Shown here: positions 30,572 through 41,916 of the stretch, piece after piece
Position numbering within the stretch: position 1 is the first letter of the stretch
How the letters are laid out: each line of letters starts with the position of its first letter
Assembly: GCA_023078555.1 (NCBI GenBank)
Contig: CM041198.1
Coordinates: 1,390,856 to 1,454,855, forward strand
Direction: 5' to 3'
Length of the DNA: 64,000 nucleotides
From: Ulva prolifera
Lineage: Eukaryota > Chlorophyta > Ulvophyceae > Ulvales > Ulvaceae
Notes under the pieces: model-generated
Database searches by the model: none
What the model saw: the letters and a program-made list of their open reading frames with translations, nothing else
Told to the model about the DNA's origin: nothing
Made by a program: the position numbers and the translations under genes

Positions 30572-31098
30572 TTGCATACAACCCTCCGTGCAGCTGCATC
30601 GCCCATCTGTGACTGTCTGCAAAAAGTCAAAGAACGTAGATCGCGCTCCACCCGTCCGGGCACAGTCTCGGGCTCCTGCTCCGTCGTTCTGCTGCTTGTG
30701 CCGCGCTCGTTCGCCTGACGGGGCAGGCCTGTGGCTGCAGGCAGTTGTGGTGGCGGCCCTGAGCTCAGCTGAGGGAGCTGCTGCAGCTGCTCCTGCAAGT
30801 GCACTCAACCCACGCAGCCTGTGGATCCTGCCATGATCTTTGCCCTCATCTTCCTGTGTGTATGAAAATATGCCATATCGATAGGGATGACCACAGGGAT
30901 CCTGATAAGCCCAACGTCCGAGATCCATGTGCTATTCTGTGGTTCGGGCGCTGTATAGAAGCTTTTTATCGTCACATGACAAGGGCCCTGCTGTACTGCA
31001 CGGGAACCCCCTGCAGGCGACTGTGGTGGATCTACGATCACTTTGTGGTGTCAACGTCTCCCCACTGTAACTGACACTGTTTTTCTGGCGTGCAGCAG

Positions 31099-31119
31099 GC
31101 TGCTGACCACGTGCCATAG
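31099..31119 (+). other. Proposed last exon of EGD-2
   Basis: After GCGTGCAGCAG the frame reads AADHVP-stop. See 19345-19392 for the comparison. Confidence 0.35.
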
Positions 31120-32696
31120 AGCCCAGGGGCTTCAGGACTGCAAGGCAAGACAGGCCACCAGAGCCTGGCTCTCGATGCTGCCTTGCCGGGCACAGGGAGT
31201 CTTCACTGGAAGGGTTGCTTCGGCGTCCTCGCTCCAGTGGGAACCTTCTCTGCTGAATTCGCAGCTGGTGCGGCCACATGGAGGATGACGACTGGATGCA
31301 ACTGTAAATTCATTGTCCCTTGGGGGAGTGTGGCCGTCTAATCTGAAGTGGACTCGTCTTTGTATCTTTTTGGTAGAATTAGTGTTAGATGTTTTGGAGC
31401 GGGGGTGTCAGTTCGTGAGACTCAGTTGTGCTGGTTCAGTTTGTTGCCATGCCTTGTGCAGCTCTGCCAAGGGCGCACATGTGACATGGGTAGTGTAAAT
31501 GAGCAGTATACATCGTCTCATCCATGCACAGCATGCGTCACGATGTTCGTGTCTCATGTCGTGACATTGTCACAAGGGCACAAGTCATAACATGGCACAA
31601 CAGCCAAGCAGAAGCCGATCGTACCACTCACCGTCACGTACTCAGACACAATCAGCTGGCCACTGTTGCACCGGAGCAGTGTGTACCAGCAGGCGTTGCA
31701 GATTGTCCATGTCATGCGAGTTGAGCGCAGGAGCCATCATCAGTACAACTCCCAGAGTCTGATTCACCGCAGCCACCTACACTCACTGACTGCTTGTGAC
31801 TGATGTGCTGCTGTAGCGTCTCTCTAACCTGCGATCAGCTGCCGTGTGCACGCTCTTAGTTGCCAGAGTTGCAGTTGTGTCAGATGTGTGAGTAGCTCGG
31901 ATACACAGCTATGCAGAGTCCCCCAAAGCCCTGCATATAGGAAGAAGGGCAGTGCTCATCCAGCGATCATGATCACAATCTGCCTTGGACAAGGCAATGC
32001 ATGCACATGGCCGTGGCTTCTGAAGCAGCGCTGATGCCTCATGCGGGCACGTGCCCGTCCCCCAGTACTGCCCGACCCTTACTGCTCCCCACCCCCCAAG
32101 GCCCTCTGTGGCAGCACAGATATCCTGTGCCTCAATCTCAGAGGACCCAGCTGTTGCGAAAGGCCAGTGATCAGACCGCTCTACCACTGGGCCCTTGGTC
32201 TTATCACTGGACTTTCACACCCTCAGCGATCCGTCACGGATCATCCGTGCCAAGGCTAGCCACGACACCCGGGTGTCATGGCTAGCCAAGGCTGAAGTCA
32301 GGCCTCAATTCAAGCCTTGCAGCTGGCGGCCGTCCTGCGTGTTGACCAGGGTGTAGGAGCCCGGCGGCGACGCGGAGGCGGCGACGGGCGGCGGCGGGGA
32401 GCAGCGCGCCACTCATGCCAGATGCGTAAGCGGTGGGAGGTCACCGTGTGAGTGTGCTGCAAGGACGCAGTTGGAGAGGCAGCGTAGGTTGCACCTCAGG
32501 GATATTCCTGAGGTAGGATGTGTTATGTGGCATGCACAACGAGAATTCAGACGCCGCACACGCTGGCCACCGGTACCGCCGGCACTCTGCGGAATGCCTC
32601 ACCTACACACTGATGCCTGTTAACGCCGCCTGCGCACTCCATCATCTCCACAAACCCATGCCCGCACGCACGCATAAACAAAGCCCCCGGTCAAAG

Positions 32697-32726
<30 letters not shown>
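32697..32726. repeat. Poly-C tract, 30 bases
   Basis: The longest homopolymer in the window, near the end of unit B. Confidence 0.95.
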
Positions 32727-32728
<2 letters not shown>

Positions 32729-32951
32729 CTAGCAAACACACTCCCGGACCCTGCGCAGGGGGCCTGTAGCCGCCAGCCCCGACACCCACTCGTCTACTAG
32801 CACCGCGGCTTGTCAGGGCCATGCAACTGGCTGGACGTCCCGGCCGCGGCGTGGTGAGTTTGGAAGCTGTGTCGGCGTGCGATGCCTGTGGCGTAAGCGT
32901 TATTGATGCTGCACTACTAGTAGTACATGTACCAGGGTTTGAATGTACATG

Positions 32952-33045
32952 TGTGTTGCGAGGATAAAGGTGGCGAGGCGGGCAGCACCACGACGGCAGC
33001 AAGCACACACACCCAGCAACCCGGTCCAACGCACACTTGAATATA
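32952..33045 (-). mobile_element. LINE-A tail fragment
   Basis: GTTGCGAGGATAAAGGTGGC then GGGCAGCACCACGACGGCAG. Imperfect flanking repeats TTGAATGTACATG and TTGAATATACATG. Confidence 0.6.
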
Positions 33046-33269
33046 CATGAAAATGTGTGTCTGTGTGTGACAGTGCTTGACTATACATGAAAGTGAGTGA
33101 CTGCGTGTTACGATGCCGGCCAGCTGCATGTAATTGTTCTGGACTACACGGAATATTGCTTGACGTCGACTTCTTGCCAGTGGCCGCATATTTTGACCTG
33201 GAACCAGGCCTGCACGAATGTGATAGGGCTAGGTGCTGCACACTGGGTGGCCTGCAGGCCTGCAGCTGG

Positions 33270-33380
33270 CTTGCTTGCTTTGTCCTGTAGCACACACTGT
33301 GTGACAAGGTAACATTGAAGGCGGCGAGCTCGAGGCGGGCAGCACCGCCAAATCAGTAAACAGCACAAGAACACAACTAA
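33270..33380. mobile_element. LINE-A tail fragments, both orientations
   Basis: CTTGCTTTGTCCTGTAGCAC (plus) is followed by TGTGACAAGG...GCGGGCAGCACCGCC (minus), two decayed tails facing each other. Confidence 0.45.
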
Positions 33381-33957
33381 CAAGCCCATATATATAGCAC
33401 AGTGCCGCTCGCAGCAGAGTGCCACATGGGGGTGGTGCTTCTGTGATTAGGCTGCGCAATTTGTCCAGTGCAATGCCCGTACCTATGGCTCTCTGGTTTG
33501 TTACTTGAACCATAAGTTGCTGCATGCCTGGCTGCGGGGAAGTTGCCCTCATGTGGTGAAGCAGCACACAGGACACGTGCGCCGCCATGCCGCCACAGTC
33601 ATACTGCATACAGCCATACTGGATACAGCCATACTGGACACATGCTGCCACATGCCGCCACATGACCTCAGATTCAGAATATGCCCCTCAGGCTGACACA
33701 AAGGCTCGCTACGCTGCAGCCGGCAGATTCACTATGTTGCAGCCGGAATGTCAGCGAGTCTGATCAGATCATCAGTGACTTGAGTTTGCTTGTGAGAACC
33801 GTATGTGACCATGGCACTGGCCAGGTCGGTGTACCTATCGGCATTGCGCCAGCCTGCCTGGCGAATGTCCCCCGCTGCCCGCTTGCAGTGCCCAGTTCAT
33901 TGTCGATGTTCACATGTCTCAGGCTGCAGCAGCTGCACTGCTGCTTCCCACATGCCC

Positions 33958-34072
33958 TGTGTTACCAGGCCAAAGTCAGAGAGGCTGCCAGTCGTAGCAC
34001 CGCCTGGCCAGGAATCTGGAAAGGCTGTGGTGGTGCTACCTGCCTCTCCCACGTAATCCTTTTGGCACATGT
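33958..34072. mobile_element. LINE-A tail fragments, both orientations
   Basis: GTTACCAGGCCAAAGTCAG with GTCGTAGCACCGCC (minus), then GGTGGTGCTACCTGCCTC (plus). Confidence 0.45.
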
Positions 34073-35717
34073 GCTGTCAGGCACCGAAAGCGATCAGTCG
34101 CCTTGCTGGTATGGCTCCGCGACCTATTTCTTGCATGCCTCTGTGTTATTGCAATGTGTGAGCTGAAGGCTGGTGGCATAGGCTACCCCGTCCCTGGATC
34201 GAAGAGTGCAGGGGAACCAAGGCGACTCCAAACGTTCGAGAGTGCACCGAATGTGACCGTCAGTTGGTTGCCTGAATACCGGTGCACCGCGGTGGCCTGC
34301 TCACTGCCTAGGCGTCGACAGAGACACTGCCCATGTGCACCGGTGGGCCCATGCGTGGGCGGATGGTTATGCGCCTGCTTGCATGGCCATGCACGCGGGA
34401 GCATACCACTTTGCATGACAGTTTCTGGAGCCGTGCTGTGTATGAACTTGTAAGCATTCGGACTGCCGTATGCCGTGTTCACGGCTGTGCGATTGCCCAT
34501 GTGGCCTCACGAGGCTTGCCGTACGTGATAGATGGCGATCGCGAAGGGACCACGCGACCCAGCCGTGGCGTAGCCCAGGCGACCGTTGCTACATCTGGGC
34601 GCAGTCCGGATATGATGTGAGTGCACAGATCTACTGTGCGATGTCTGTAGTGGTCCGAGTCGATGCTCCTCCGACGTTGGCCTGTTCATTGTTGCACAGC
34701 TGCAGGCGACCGTTGAGAACGTTGGGCCATCAAGAGGGCCGATGGCGTGTGTAAGTTACTAGCGTCATGTCAGTGTATAGCATGAGCTCAGGACACAGTC
34801 AATGTTGTAAGCTATACATGTGGCAACGGCCCCTTGGGCGAGTGTGCTGATGACAAGTCGATCGACGTTGTGCTAGGTCCAAGGTGAAGCACGCTCTTGT
34901 CGAAAACCGTGATTTGGGCCCTACATACAGCTGTTGTCAAGTTCCGCGCTATGGCCCTCGAGTGGAAGATTTTCTCTTTGAAAGTCGCGGCACAGCGTGC
35001 GCGTGCCGAGTCGCATGTGCCGCTGGCAGCTGCATGCGCAGCAAGAAAGCCCTTCATACCTTCATATCCCGCGCTCCGCGATCGAACAGCCTCGTCACCA
35101 ATCCGAGGATGCTTGATATTTACCGAATGGGGATTGTCATCGCTGTGGGAGCCTTCATGGCGAGGCCGGAGTTCTCCATGAAGTCCTGTGTCACTGCTGT
35201 ACACAGTATAAAGCTATCAAGGCTAGCCGTCGCAGTGGCGTACCGCAAATTCAATTTCTGCCCGCGAATTTGCTGCATCACACTTCTCAAGGCCGTAATT
35301 CGGAGTCATGTGCGTGCCAGATTGCTTCCCGGTTCACTGGTGACAGCTGCATGTGGCCACTGAAACGTGTGCTAGTGCCATCAGCAGGAATGGCATCAGC
35401 AGTGACCATCACTGTTTTGAGACCATGCTGCATGCAGCTCAGCTGCACTGCATCCCCTGTTTGCCTTGCACCCTTGGTGATGGTGCACTCATGCTCATGC
35501 TCTATAGATGCTCATGCTCCAGCTGGTATGTCCTTGAGTGCAGACCATGCTGCTCACGAGTCATACTTACCGTGATTCATCACCTGTTTCCCACAAAAGC
35601 AGTTGAATGTAAATCGTATGTGTACAAGAAACATGTGGTGCTGTGGCGTCCCAACCCCTACACAGTCCATCGTATCACATGCAAATGTCCTGACCATGTA
35701 AAACACTGTACAAGGGT

Positions 35718-36869
35718 ATGCCTTTGCATACTCGATGCCGTATAGACACTGTCTACCTTGACAGTGCTGCTTTGTGCAGGATACATGCTGCAGCTGCAGT
35801 TGGCCTGATGATGGCCGTGGTGGCCCCCGAGCCCTCCAGCGCCGCCCTCGCCACCCCCTCCCAGCCCGGTCGTGGCCTCCTCTACAAGACCCCAGACGAT
35901 GGCGAGAGGAACGGCGATGAGGGTGACGAGGGAAACGAGGGGCTTGACCACTTCTTTGCAACCCGCGGTGACGAGGGCGATGAGGGAGATGAGGGTGACG
36001 AGGGCAACGAGGGCGACGAAGGGAATGAGGGGGATGAAGGCGATGAGGGCAATGAGGGCGATGATGGTAATGAGGGAAACGAAGGCAATGAAGGGAAAGA
36101 TGGGTATGAGGGAGATGAGGGAGACGAAGGCAACGAGGGCGACACTTCAGTCAAATCCGAATTGGCAACATTGTCTTACGTTGAGTGCGTCAGCCAGGCC
36201 ACTGCTCAGTCTTTCTCAGCCATGGAGGATGCCCACGTTGCTGTCGTCGCCGCCGTGTTCACCGAGTTCTGCCGCGATGACTTCGAGGCCACCTCTGCGG
36301 TGGCGGTTGCCCTCGCCGCCTTTGACACGGCTCTCGCGCTTGCCCGGGTGATTGTCGACACCCAGGCTGCCTGCGTGTCCACCGGCAAGGCCTTTGGTTG
36401 TGCCTCCGCGACCGCGATGGCCGAGGCGTGGGCTTCCGCCACCGCCGAGGCGCACGCGACTGCCGTCGCCGCCTCTGCGGAGGAGTGCGAATGCCTCGCC
36501 AAGTCCCAGGCGCTGTCCATCGGCACCGCGTCCACCTTCATCACTCTCTCGGCTGAGGCCTTTGCCCGCGCCGAGGTGACCGCATGCTCCGAGGGCGATG
36601 CCGCCTTCTTCGCGGCCGCCTACGCAGACTGCACTGCGCTCGCGTACGCCACCATCTGGACGAAGGCCATCGCCAAAGCGTTCCTGGAGGGCGACTGCTT
36701 TTCCAGCGAGCTCGCGACTCGCGTCTCTGCGGCGACCAGCGGCGAATTTGGCGTGCTTGAGCGCTGCCAGCGTAAGCCGATACCCATCATCAAGAACGAT
36801 TCCGTGGGCTCAACCAACGGCTCCACTGTCGAAGGGGTCCGTTCCTATATATCGCCGTCGACATCATAA
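35718..36869 (+). CDS. EGD-3: acidic repeat and ten-cysteine protein with a changed start
   Basis: Third intact paralogue, 383 codons open. At the place where EGD-1 and EGD-2 have the exon 2 Met, this copy has ATA-CAT (RIHAAAAVGLMMAVVAPEPS), so the signal-peptide Met is lost. Translation would need the upstream ATG at 35718, a first exon not found, or an internal Met in GLMMAVV. The acidic tract is longer and less regular (GDEGDDGNEGNEGNEGKDGY and similar). All ten cysteines are kept (VEC, EFC, AAC, FGC, EEC, EC, TAC, ADC, GDC, ERC). The acceptor TTTGTGCAG at 35779 is conserved. The frame ends EGVRSYISPSTS; GTCC at 36837 is a weak donor candidate for the exon at 37413. Confidence 0.62.
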   Translation: MPLHTRCRIDTVYLDSAALCRIHAAAAVGLMMAVVAPEPSSAALATPSQPGRGLLYKTPDDGERNGDEGDEGNEGLDHFFATRGDEGDEGDEGDEGNEGDEGNEGDEGDEGNEGDDGNEGNEGNEGKDGYEGDEGDEGNEGDTSVKSELATLSYVECVSQATAQSFSAMEDAHVAVVAAVFTEFCRDDFEATSAVAVALAAFDTALALARVIVDTQAACVSTGKAFGCASATAMAEAWASATAEAHATAVAASAEECECLAKSQALSIGTASTFITLSAEAFARAEVTACSEGDAAFFAAAYADCTALAYATIWTKAIAKAFLEGDCFSSELATRVSAATSGEFGVLERCQRKPIPIIKNDSVGSTNGSTVEGVRSYISPSTS

Positions 36870-37412
36870 GCTGCGGCATCCAATTGCAAGCTGTGTATCA
36901 TAGCAGCCGCCAACTCGTGCCAGCTGCCAGGAATTTTGGTCAAACGGGTTCTTTTTTGGTTTTGTTTTCGGGTTTGCGGCCTCTCACATTTTGCTCATCT
37001 GTGCTTGCTGCTGGTTGCGAGGCGATGTGTCAGGTGTCCGCTTGCACATGTCTTGGTATGCCCCAGGCTATGCAATGTGCCATGGCTATGTGCGGCTGCA
37101 ATCATGGCGGACGCTGGTGGGGCTCTGCCTGCGACCAGCTCTGAAATTGCCTTGTCGTGAGTCCGTCCCATCCACGACATTCTCTGGCATTCTGCTCAGT
37201 CATAACAGTACGAGTGTGTGATCATGTCATCACAATGCATCTGGGCTGACATCATCAACGTTTCACTGGATGTATTTGTTGTCCTGTACATCCAACGGTC
37301 AGAATGTGTGCAATGAGACGCCTATATATGCTGCTGTGGGCGCATGGAAGCTCCCTCCGAAACGAGGCCGAGCACTGCACACAGGTGACACCTGTTCTCT
37401 GTGCTGCAGCAG

Positions 37413-37430
37413 GCCGCTGAGCACATCTAG
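37413..37430 (+). other. Proposed last exon of EGD-3
   Basis: After GTGCTGCAGCAG the frame reads AAEHI-stop, in the position equivalent to 31099. Confidence 0.3.
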
Positions 37431-38736
37431 GCGGCATGCCAGCAAGAGCCATGTCAAGGCATCGTATACTATAGCGTCAGAAGCCTGAGGATGGCCTGCA
37501 CACACGCTGCTCCAACGTGTGCACACATCGGAGCAGCGTACTTCTTCTTCGTAACAGATGCATCTTGGCACAGCATCACGCTTTGGTTGCTGACAACGGG
37601 GCTTCTTCTGCGTCTGCTGAGAGCAGCAATTCTGGGTGGTGCGGGCCAGATGGACTTGGCTGCCGGTATGTGGATGGCCGACAATGTACATGTACAGAGT
37701 TGTGTGAATGCTTCAATATGTATGGATGCTTGTGCCCCATAGCGGCCTGCGGTTTGCAAATTGGGCCCACCACCTGGTAGACCGTGGATGTTTGTGGCGA
37801 CTGTTGTACACTAGTGCGTATGATGATCAGAGCTCGACTGGTGTCCGGAAGAATGTACATGTGGAATTGTGTAACACACCATTTAGGAGTCGACACCAGG
37901 GACCCACTTTTGCCAGTGGGTGTTTCTACGCATCATGGCTTGCCGAGGTCACACAGGGGACATCGGCAGCCAGAGATGCAATTGTCAGTCACCGCAAGCG
38001 AATTCCGCAATGCCGTGATATGTGCATGGACAGAAGCATTACGTAAATGAAACACATCGCTGCAAAGCTCTAGCTGCCTCGAAAGACTTGCATGTAAACC
38101 AATGCAGTCGAGCTCGATGCGCAAGCACCAAACACAGTGCCAACGGACAGTGCGGAATCGAGTCAGCGAGGCAGTCGCAGTCCTCTTCAGAGCTGCGACA
38201 GCGGTCATGTGCGCCGCCCATGACTTGACAACATGCCTGTGCCAGCCTCAGGGAGTCCTGGCGGGGTCGCAAAGGCAGCGGAGACGTTGCTGGAGTTGGC
38301 TCAGCTGCATGGGGGCAAGTTACAGGCCAGTGACATGCCCGCTCGACTACTGATTTCTCTCGCCGCACCGTCCAGCGCTGGCCATGCGATGGCCGCTACT
38401 GAGGCATGTTGTAGGCAGGGGTTTTCAGGCACAAACAAAAAATCAAGTGGGGCGACACGGGAGCAACAGCAGTGGCGTGATGAGCCCTTCCTGGCTGAGA
38501 CCACGTGAGGTGGCATGGGAGTGTCGCTGGCGGCAATCGACTGTTCATGTGGATACACTTGTTTCAGCAGATGCCGAGCACTTGTCTTCGGACTCATTAT
38601 GAACACAGCAAAGCGAGCGGAGCACGTTCCCAACGCCCCGCTCTTGAAACTGAAGCACAGCAGCAGCATGATATCCTGCTCAGCACTGGCAGCATGCGTC
38701 TGGTATAGCCTCTCGGCCCGTCTGTGGTGACTGTAC
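37431..38736. other. No gene recognised (37431-38736)
   Basis: A plus-strand frame at 38230-38400 contains AKAAETLLELAQLHGGKLQA, which looks helical and protein-like, but has no recognisable family and no clear exon boundaries. Confidence 0.4.
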
Positions 38737-38931
38737 CGGTGCCTGGAGCGCGAATCGGTCGCGCTGCGCGAGCCGCGAGTCGAAGCGCCGCAGCGCGGCC
38801 TCCATCTGCTGCCGCTGCACCTTGTACAGCTCGAGGCGGTCGACCGTCTTGCGCAGCGCCTCCGACGCGATGCGCAGGTCAGCCTGCAGGCCGTCCCGCT
38901 CCGCCACCAGCGCCGCCGATGCGCCGCCGTC
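38737..38931 (-). CDS. Candidate internal exon encoding a coiled coil
   Basis: On the minus strand GTGTGTGCAG (AG at 38933-38932) is followed by 65 in-frame codons and then ACCG-GTACAG (GT at 38736-38735). Entry and exit are both phase 0 and the length is exactly 195 bp. The peptide (DGGASAALVAERDGLQADLR, then IASEALRKTVDRLELYKVQR, then QQMEAALRRFDSRLAQRDRF) is highly charged with Leu/Ile/Val spacing typical of a coiled coil. The family is unknown. Neighbouring exons are not evident; a MITE lies 107 bp upstream. It could be an orphaned exon of a host gene. Confidence 0.5.
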
Positions 38932-39037
38932 CTGCACACACCCACCCACGCTCGTTCTCGTTCTCGCCCTGCGGATGTGCATCACTGCACGCGCCGCCGA
39001 GCCCCAAACAAGACCCTCGCGGGACTCGTGCATACAG

Positions 39038-39139
39038 CAGTGTTGGGTCGTTTGGCAGAATTTCCAGGGCTGCCATCCGGAAACTAGACCTAAATATCCG
39101 GAATTTTGACATATGATCGGGCCCGACGACCCGACACTG
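39038..39139. mobile_element. hAT-like MITE, 102 bp
   Basis: Termini CAGTGTTGGGTCG and CGACCCGACACTG form a 13-base inverted repeat with one mismatch. The core GCTGCCATCCGGAAACTAGA matches the copies at 24015 and 26355. The flanking 8-mers do not match exactly, so the target duplication has decayed. Confidence 0.75.
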
Positions 39140-40007
39140 CTGGACACAGTGCGTGACACATAAGGGGCTCCTTGAAGCGATGCAGTTGCAGGGGGCAGAG
39201 CAAAAATGACATGCCGTTGCGGTGATGTGCTATCATTTCGCTTCCCAGGCGCATCACTCGCGCCTGGCTTCAACACACAGAACGGCAGATATCTGGTGCA
39301 CCCCGTCCCACAGTCCCAAAGGCCGCACGTGCGTACCCAGAGCCGCGGAACCCACCCCGCCGATCAGCTGGCCCCAACCCGCACACCACCCCGCTCACCT
39401 GAACACCCGGACCACCAATCGATATCCCTGAACCCAAGCCCATCCGTGCCAAACCCCCCGGTCGCGCTCCCACGGCAGGCCACACGCAAACGTACAGCAA
39501 GGGCGCGCCCTTGCCGCGGCGCCAAAGCAAGGCATGCCGAGCGCAAAGCCGGCCATGCGGGCGAACGGCAAGCCAGTGCCGCCATCGCCACAAAGCGGAC
39601 GAGCATTGGAGTTTGACACAGTGATGTGGTCTAGTGGCCACGAGGGCTGCGATGTGCACCATGTGGCCACATGCATGTTGCGAAGCGGGCTTTTGGGAGC
39701 ACACGACGCTTGTTCCGGGCATTCGCGATGTATCGGACAGCGCTCGTGTGCTGTAATGCGGCCATTGCCACCTGGTCTTGCTGTGTATCGGTGTACATTG
39801 CAACATGTCTTCGACGTTCGGTGGGCTGCAAGTGTGTACTTTGTAACTACACAAGGACGCGCTCGGTCAACGTTGACAACGGCCCGCTCTGGCACTTTCA
39901 GATGGTGCATAGGACCTTCACATACGCCTGTGTGGCTTTACCTGCGCATTTTACTTATGCTGACAGCGGTTATGCGACCTTGCCGACGTGATGTGATGGC
40001 TGTCACG

Positions 40008-41908
40008 GTGACAGGGGGTCATGCACTCCCGCTAAAGGGTGGGGCCAGGAAGGGCGCGCAAATTCGACAGCGATTTTGACTGATTGGCAAGCTTTTGACT
40101 ATTGTTTACGTCTAATGCACAATCTGGGAGGTCTAACTCGTACGATTGGGGAAACCCGTATTCGCCGATCAGGCTTCTTGGGTTGGGGAGAATCGCCATT
40201 TGGGGAGCGCGGCTCCCCAATCCTCCCCGATCCTTCCCAATCGCACAGCCGCTTGCCCAATCCTTCCCAAAACATCTCTGTGTAGGCTATATTTGCATTT
40301 AGGAGCCCCTGGAGGGTGGCGCCTGTTTCTATGCCCCCGCCAGGTGCTCATGTGGTGACGTTTTGGTCTGAATTCAGACCACTTAAGTCTGACCATCATG
40401 GCACTACGTCCCGGAACTCAATGTGTACACACTTGTGTGATACCTATTTAAGGCATGAAATATGTACCTCAGTTCAACATACATCCTCTCCCGTTGGAGC
40501 ACGTCTCAGCTGACAGACAGCTGTGCATGATTTGTTGTCATTCACCATCGCATCACTCTGCTCATCCAGGTCAGAGCTCTTCAATCAATTTCAGTCACTT
40601 GTATTTAGAGCTATGAGTTACAATTCTGCGGACTGTATGATCGCAATGTAGCATCGCTATCACTGCCAATGAGCAGCCTCGATGGCACCCATATACCATA
40701 TCCGGCTGCATTTAGATACGATGCTGCCAATCGACATTGTCTGATATAAAAGTAAGAGTCGTCCGCGCCATATGCACGTGTTGGGTGCTTGTAATCGAAG
40801 GTGTCACATCCGTTGAGCTGATGCCTCTTTGATAAGGCAGCTGCAATACACTGTAGCCCAGTGTGGATGTGCGCTGGTGTGGATTCGTTGCTGACTGAAG
40901 CGGGCTACCAGATTGTCTAACCAGCCATCTCCTCGGTGTCGTGTGGACATCAATTGGAAAAAAAGACGGTGGTTCAGAGCAGTTGCAATGTGAAGGCCTC
41001 CGTGCAGGTGGAGAGCTGGAAATAGTTCGCAGATCGTGCAGCTCATGAATCAATGCTTACTCCACTGAATCCCTGGACTGCCCTGTGTAGCCTCATCGTT
41101 GTATAGTGGGAGGTGGTGAGTAGGCTCGGTGAGTCTCTTGCAACATGTGCATTTTCAGTACATGCACCATATGTGTCCAGTCTTTCGCAAGGAGGCTACA
41201 TGAAAGTTTAGCATATTTTAGCTGATAAGTCTCCGGCGTATCCGTGGAATGATTTTATGTGTTGCAGTTGTGTCGCGTTGCGAATGATCACCGCATTCTG
41301 CTCTCACCGATGCGCAATTCATCAACCCAGATTACCAGCAGGCGCTACTGTCTGGCAAAACTGCAATATGTTACCGCATGGTCCTATCGCAGATTAATCT
41401 GGCATTACCATTGCTGGTGCATGCGCGCGCAGGCACTTGGCACCTCACGGGATCACGTTGGTAACCTTTGTATGCCACACGCACATACATTCAGCACACT
41501 ATAATTTAACAATTGACAGCCAGATAACCGCTAGCCGGCGATGGTCAGACAGGTTCACGGCAGCCCAACGTCGTTACACATGGTGAGGTCACCCACGCAC
41601 ACAACGAAAATGTACCAGGTACCAACAGAAGCAACAAAATCGTGTGCTGTATGTCATTTTTGATGTTCTCCGTGCACTGGACACGATGCCACGCGATTGG
41701 GGAACAAATAAGCGCGATTGGGGAGAATCGCCCGTTCTCGCTGAAATGGGGCATCGCGTTGGGGAAGCTCCCCAACGCTGGGATCAACCTCCCAGAGTGC
41801 CCAAACAACATAGACAATACTCAAATGCTTCCCCAATTTGGCAAATTCGCTGTCGAATTTGCGCGCCCTTACTGGCCCCACCCTTTAGCGGGAGTGCATG
41901 ACCCCCTG
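40008..41908. mobile_element. Non-autonomous hAT-like TIR element, about 1.9 kb
   Basis: Ends are inverted repeats: CAGGGGGTCATGCACTCCCG at 40012 pairs with the complementary end at 41908. Similarity continues inward for at least 120 bp, including GCTAAAGGGTGGGGCCAG. Flanks are CTGTCACG (40000-40007) and CTGTGACG (41909-41916), an 8-bp target duplication with one mismatch. Unit E has one CTGTGGCG at this place (near 50468) and no insert. CAGGGG-type termini and 8-bp duplications are typical of hAT elements. The interior has no transposase-like frame. Four extra bases (GTGA) stand before the left CAGGGG. Confidence 0.78.
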
Positions 41909-41916
41909 CTGTGACG

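Larger units (their letters stand above)
22600..32730 (+). repeat. Duplication unit B
   Basis: Collinear with unit A (see 10982-21250). Differences include a MITE at 24015-24297 and a LINE-A tail at 27865-28031, both missing from unit A. Several other LINE-A tails lie in this unit. Confidence 0.75.
31120..35700. other. Gene-free stretch, end of unit B to EGD-3
   Basis: Contains unit B sequence matching unit A, a GTGGCAATCC-type hairpin (about 32155-32215), a poly-C tract and several LINE-A tails. The roughly 600-bp segment at 34.9-35.3 kb weakly resembles the promoter-side sequence of EGD-1 and EGD-2, but I found no TATA box at the corresponding place. No protein recognised. Confidence 0.45.

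Noticed and set aside
32220-32295. Palindrome around CACCCGGGTG
   Set aside because: Only the inner 10 or so bases pair cleanly; the flanking GGCTAGCC blocks are mostly direct or self-complementary, so I did not list it as a long palindrome.
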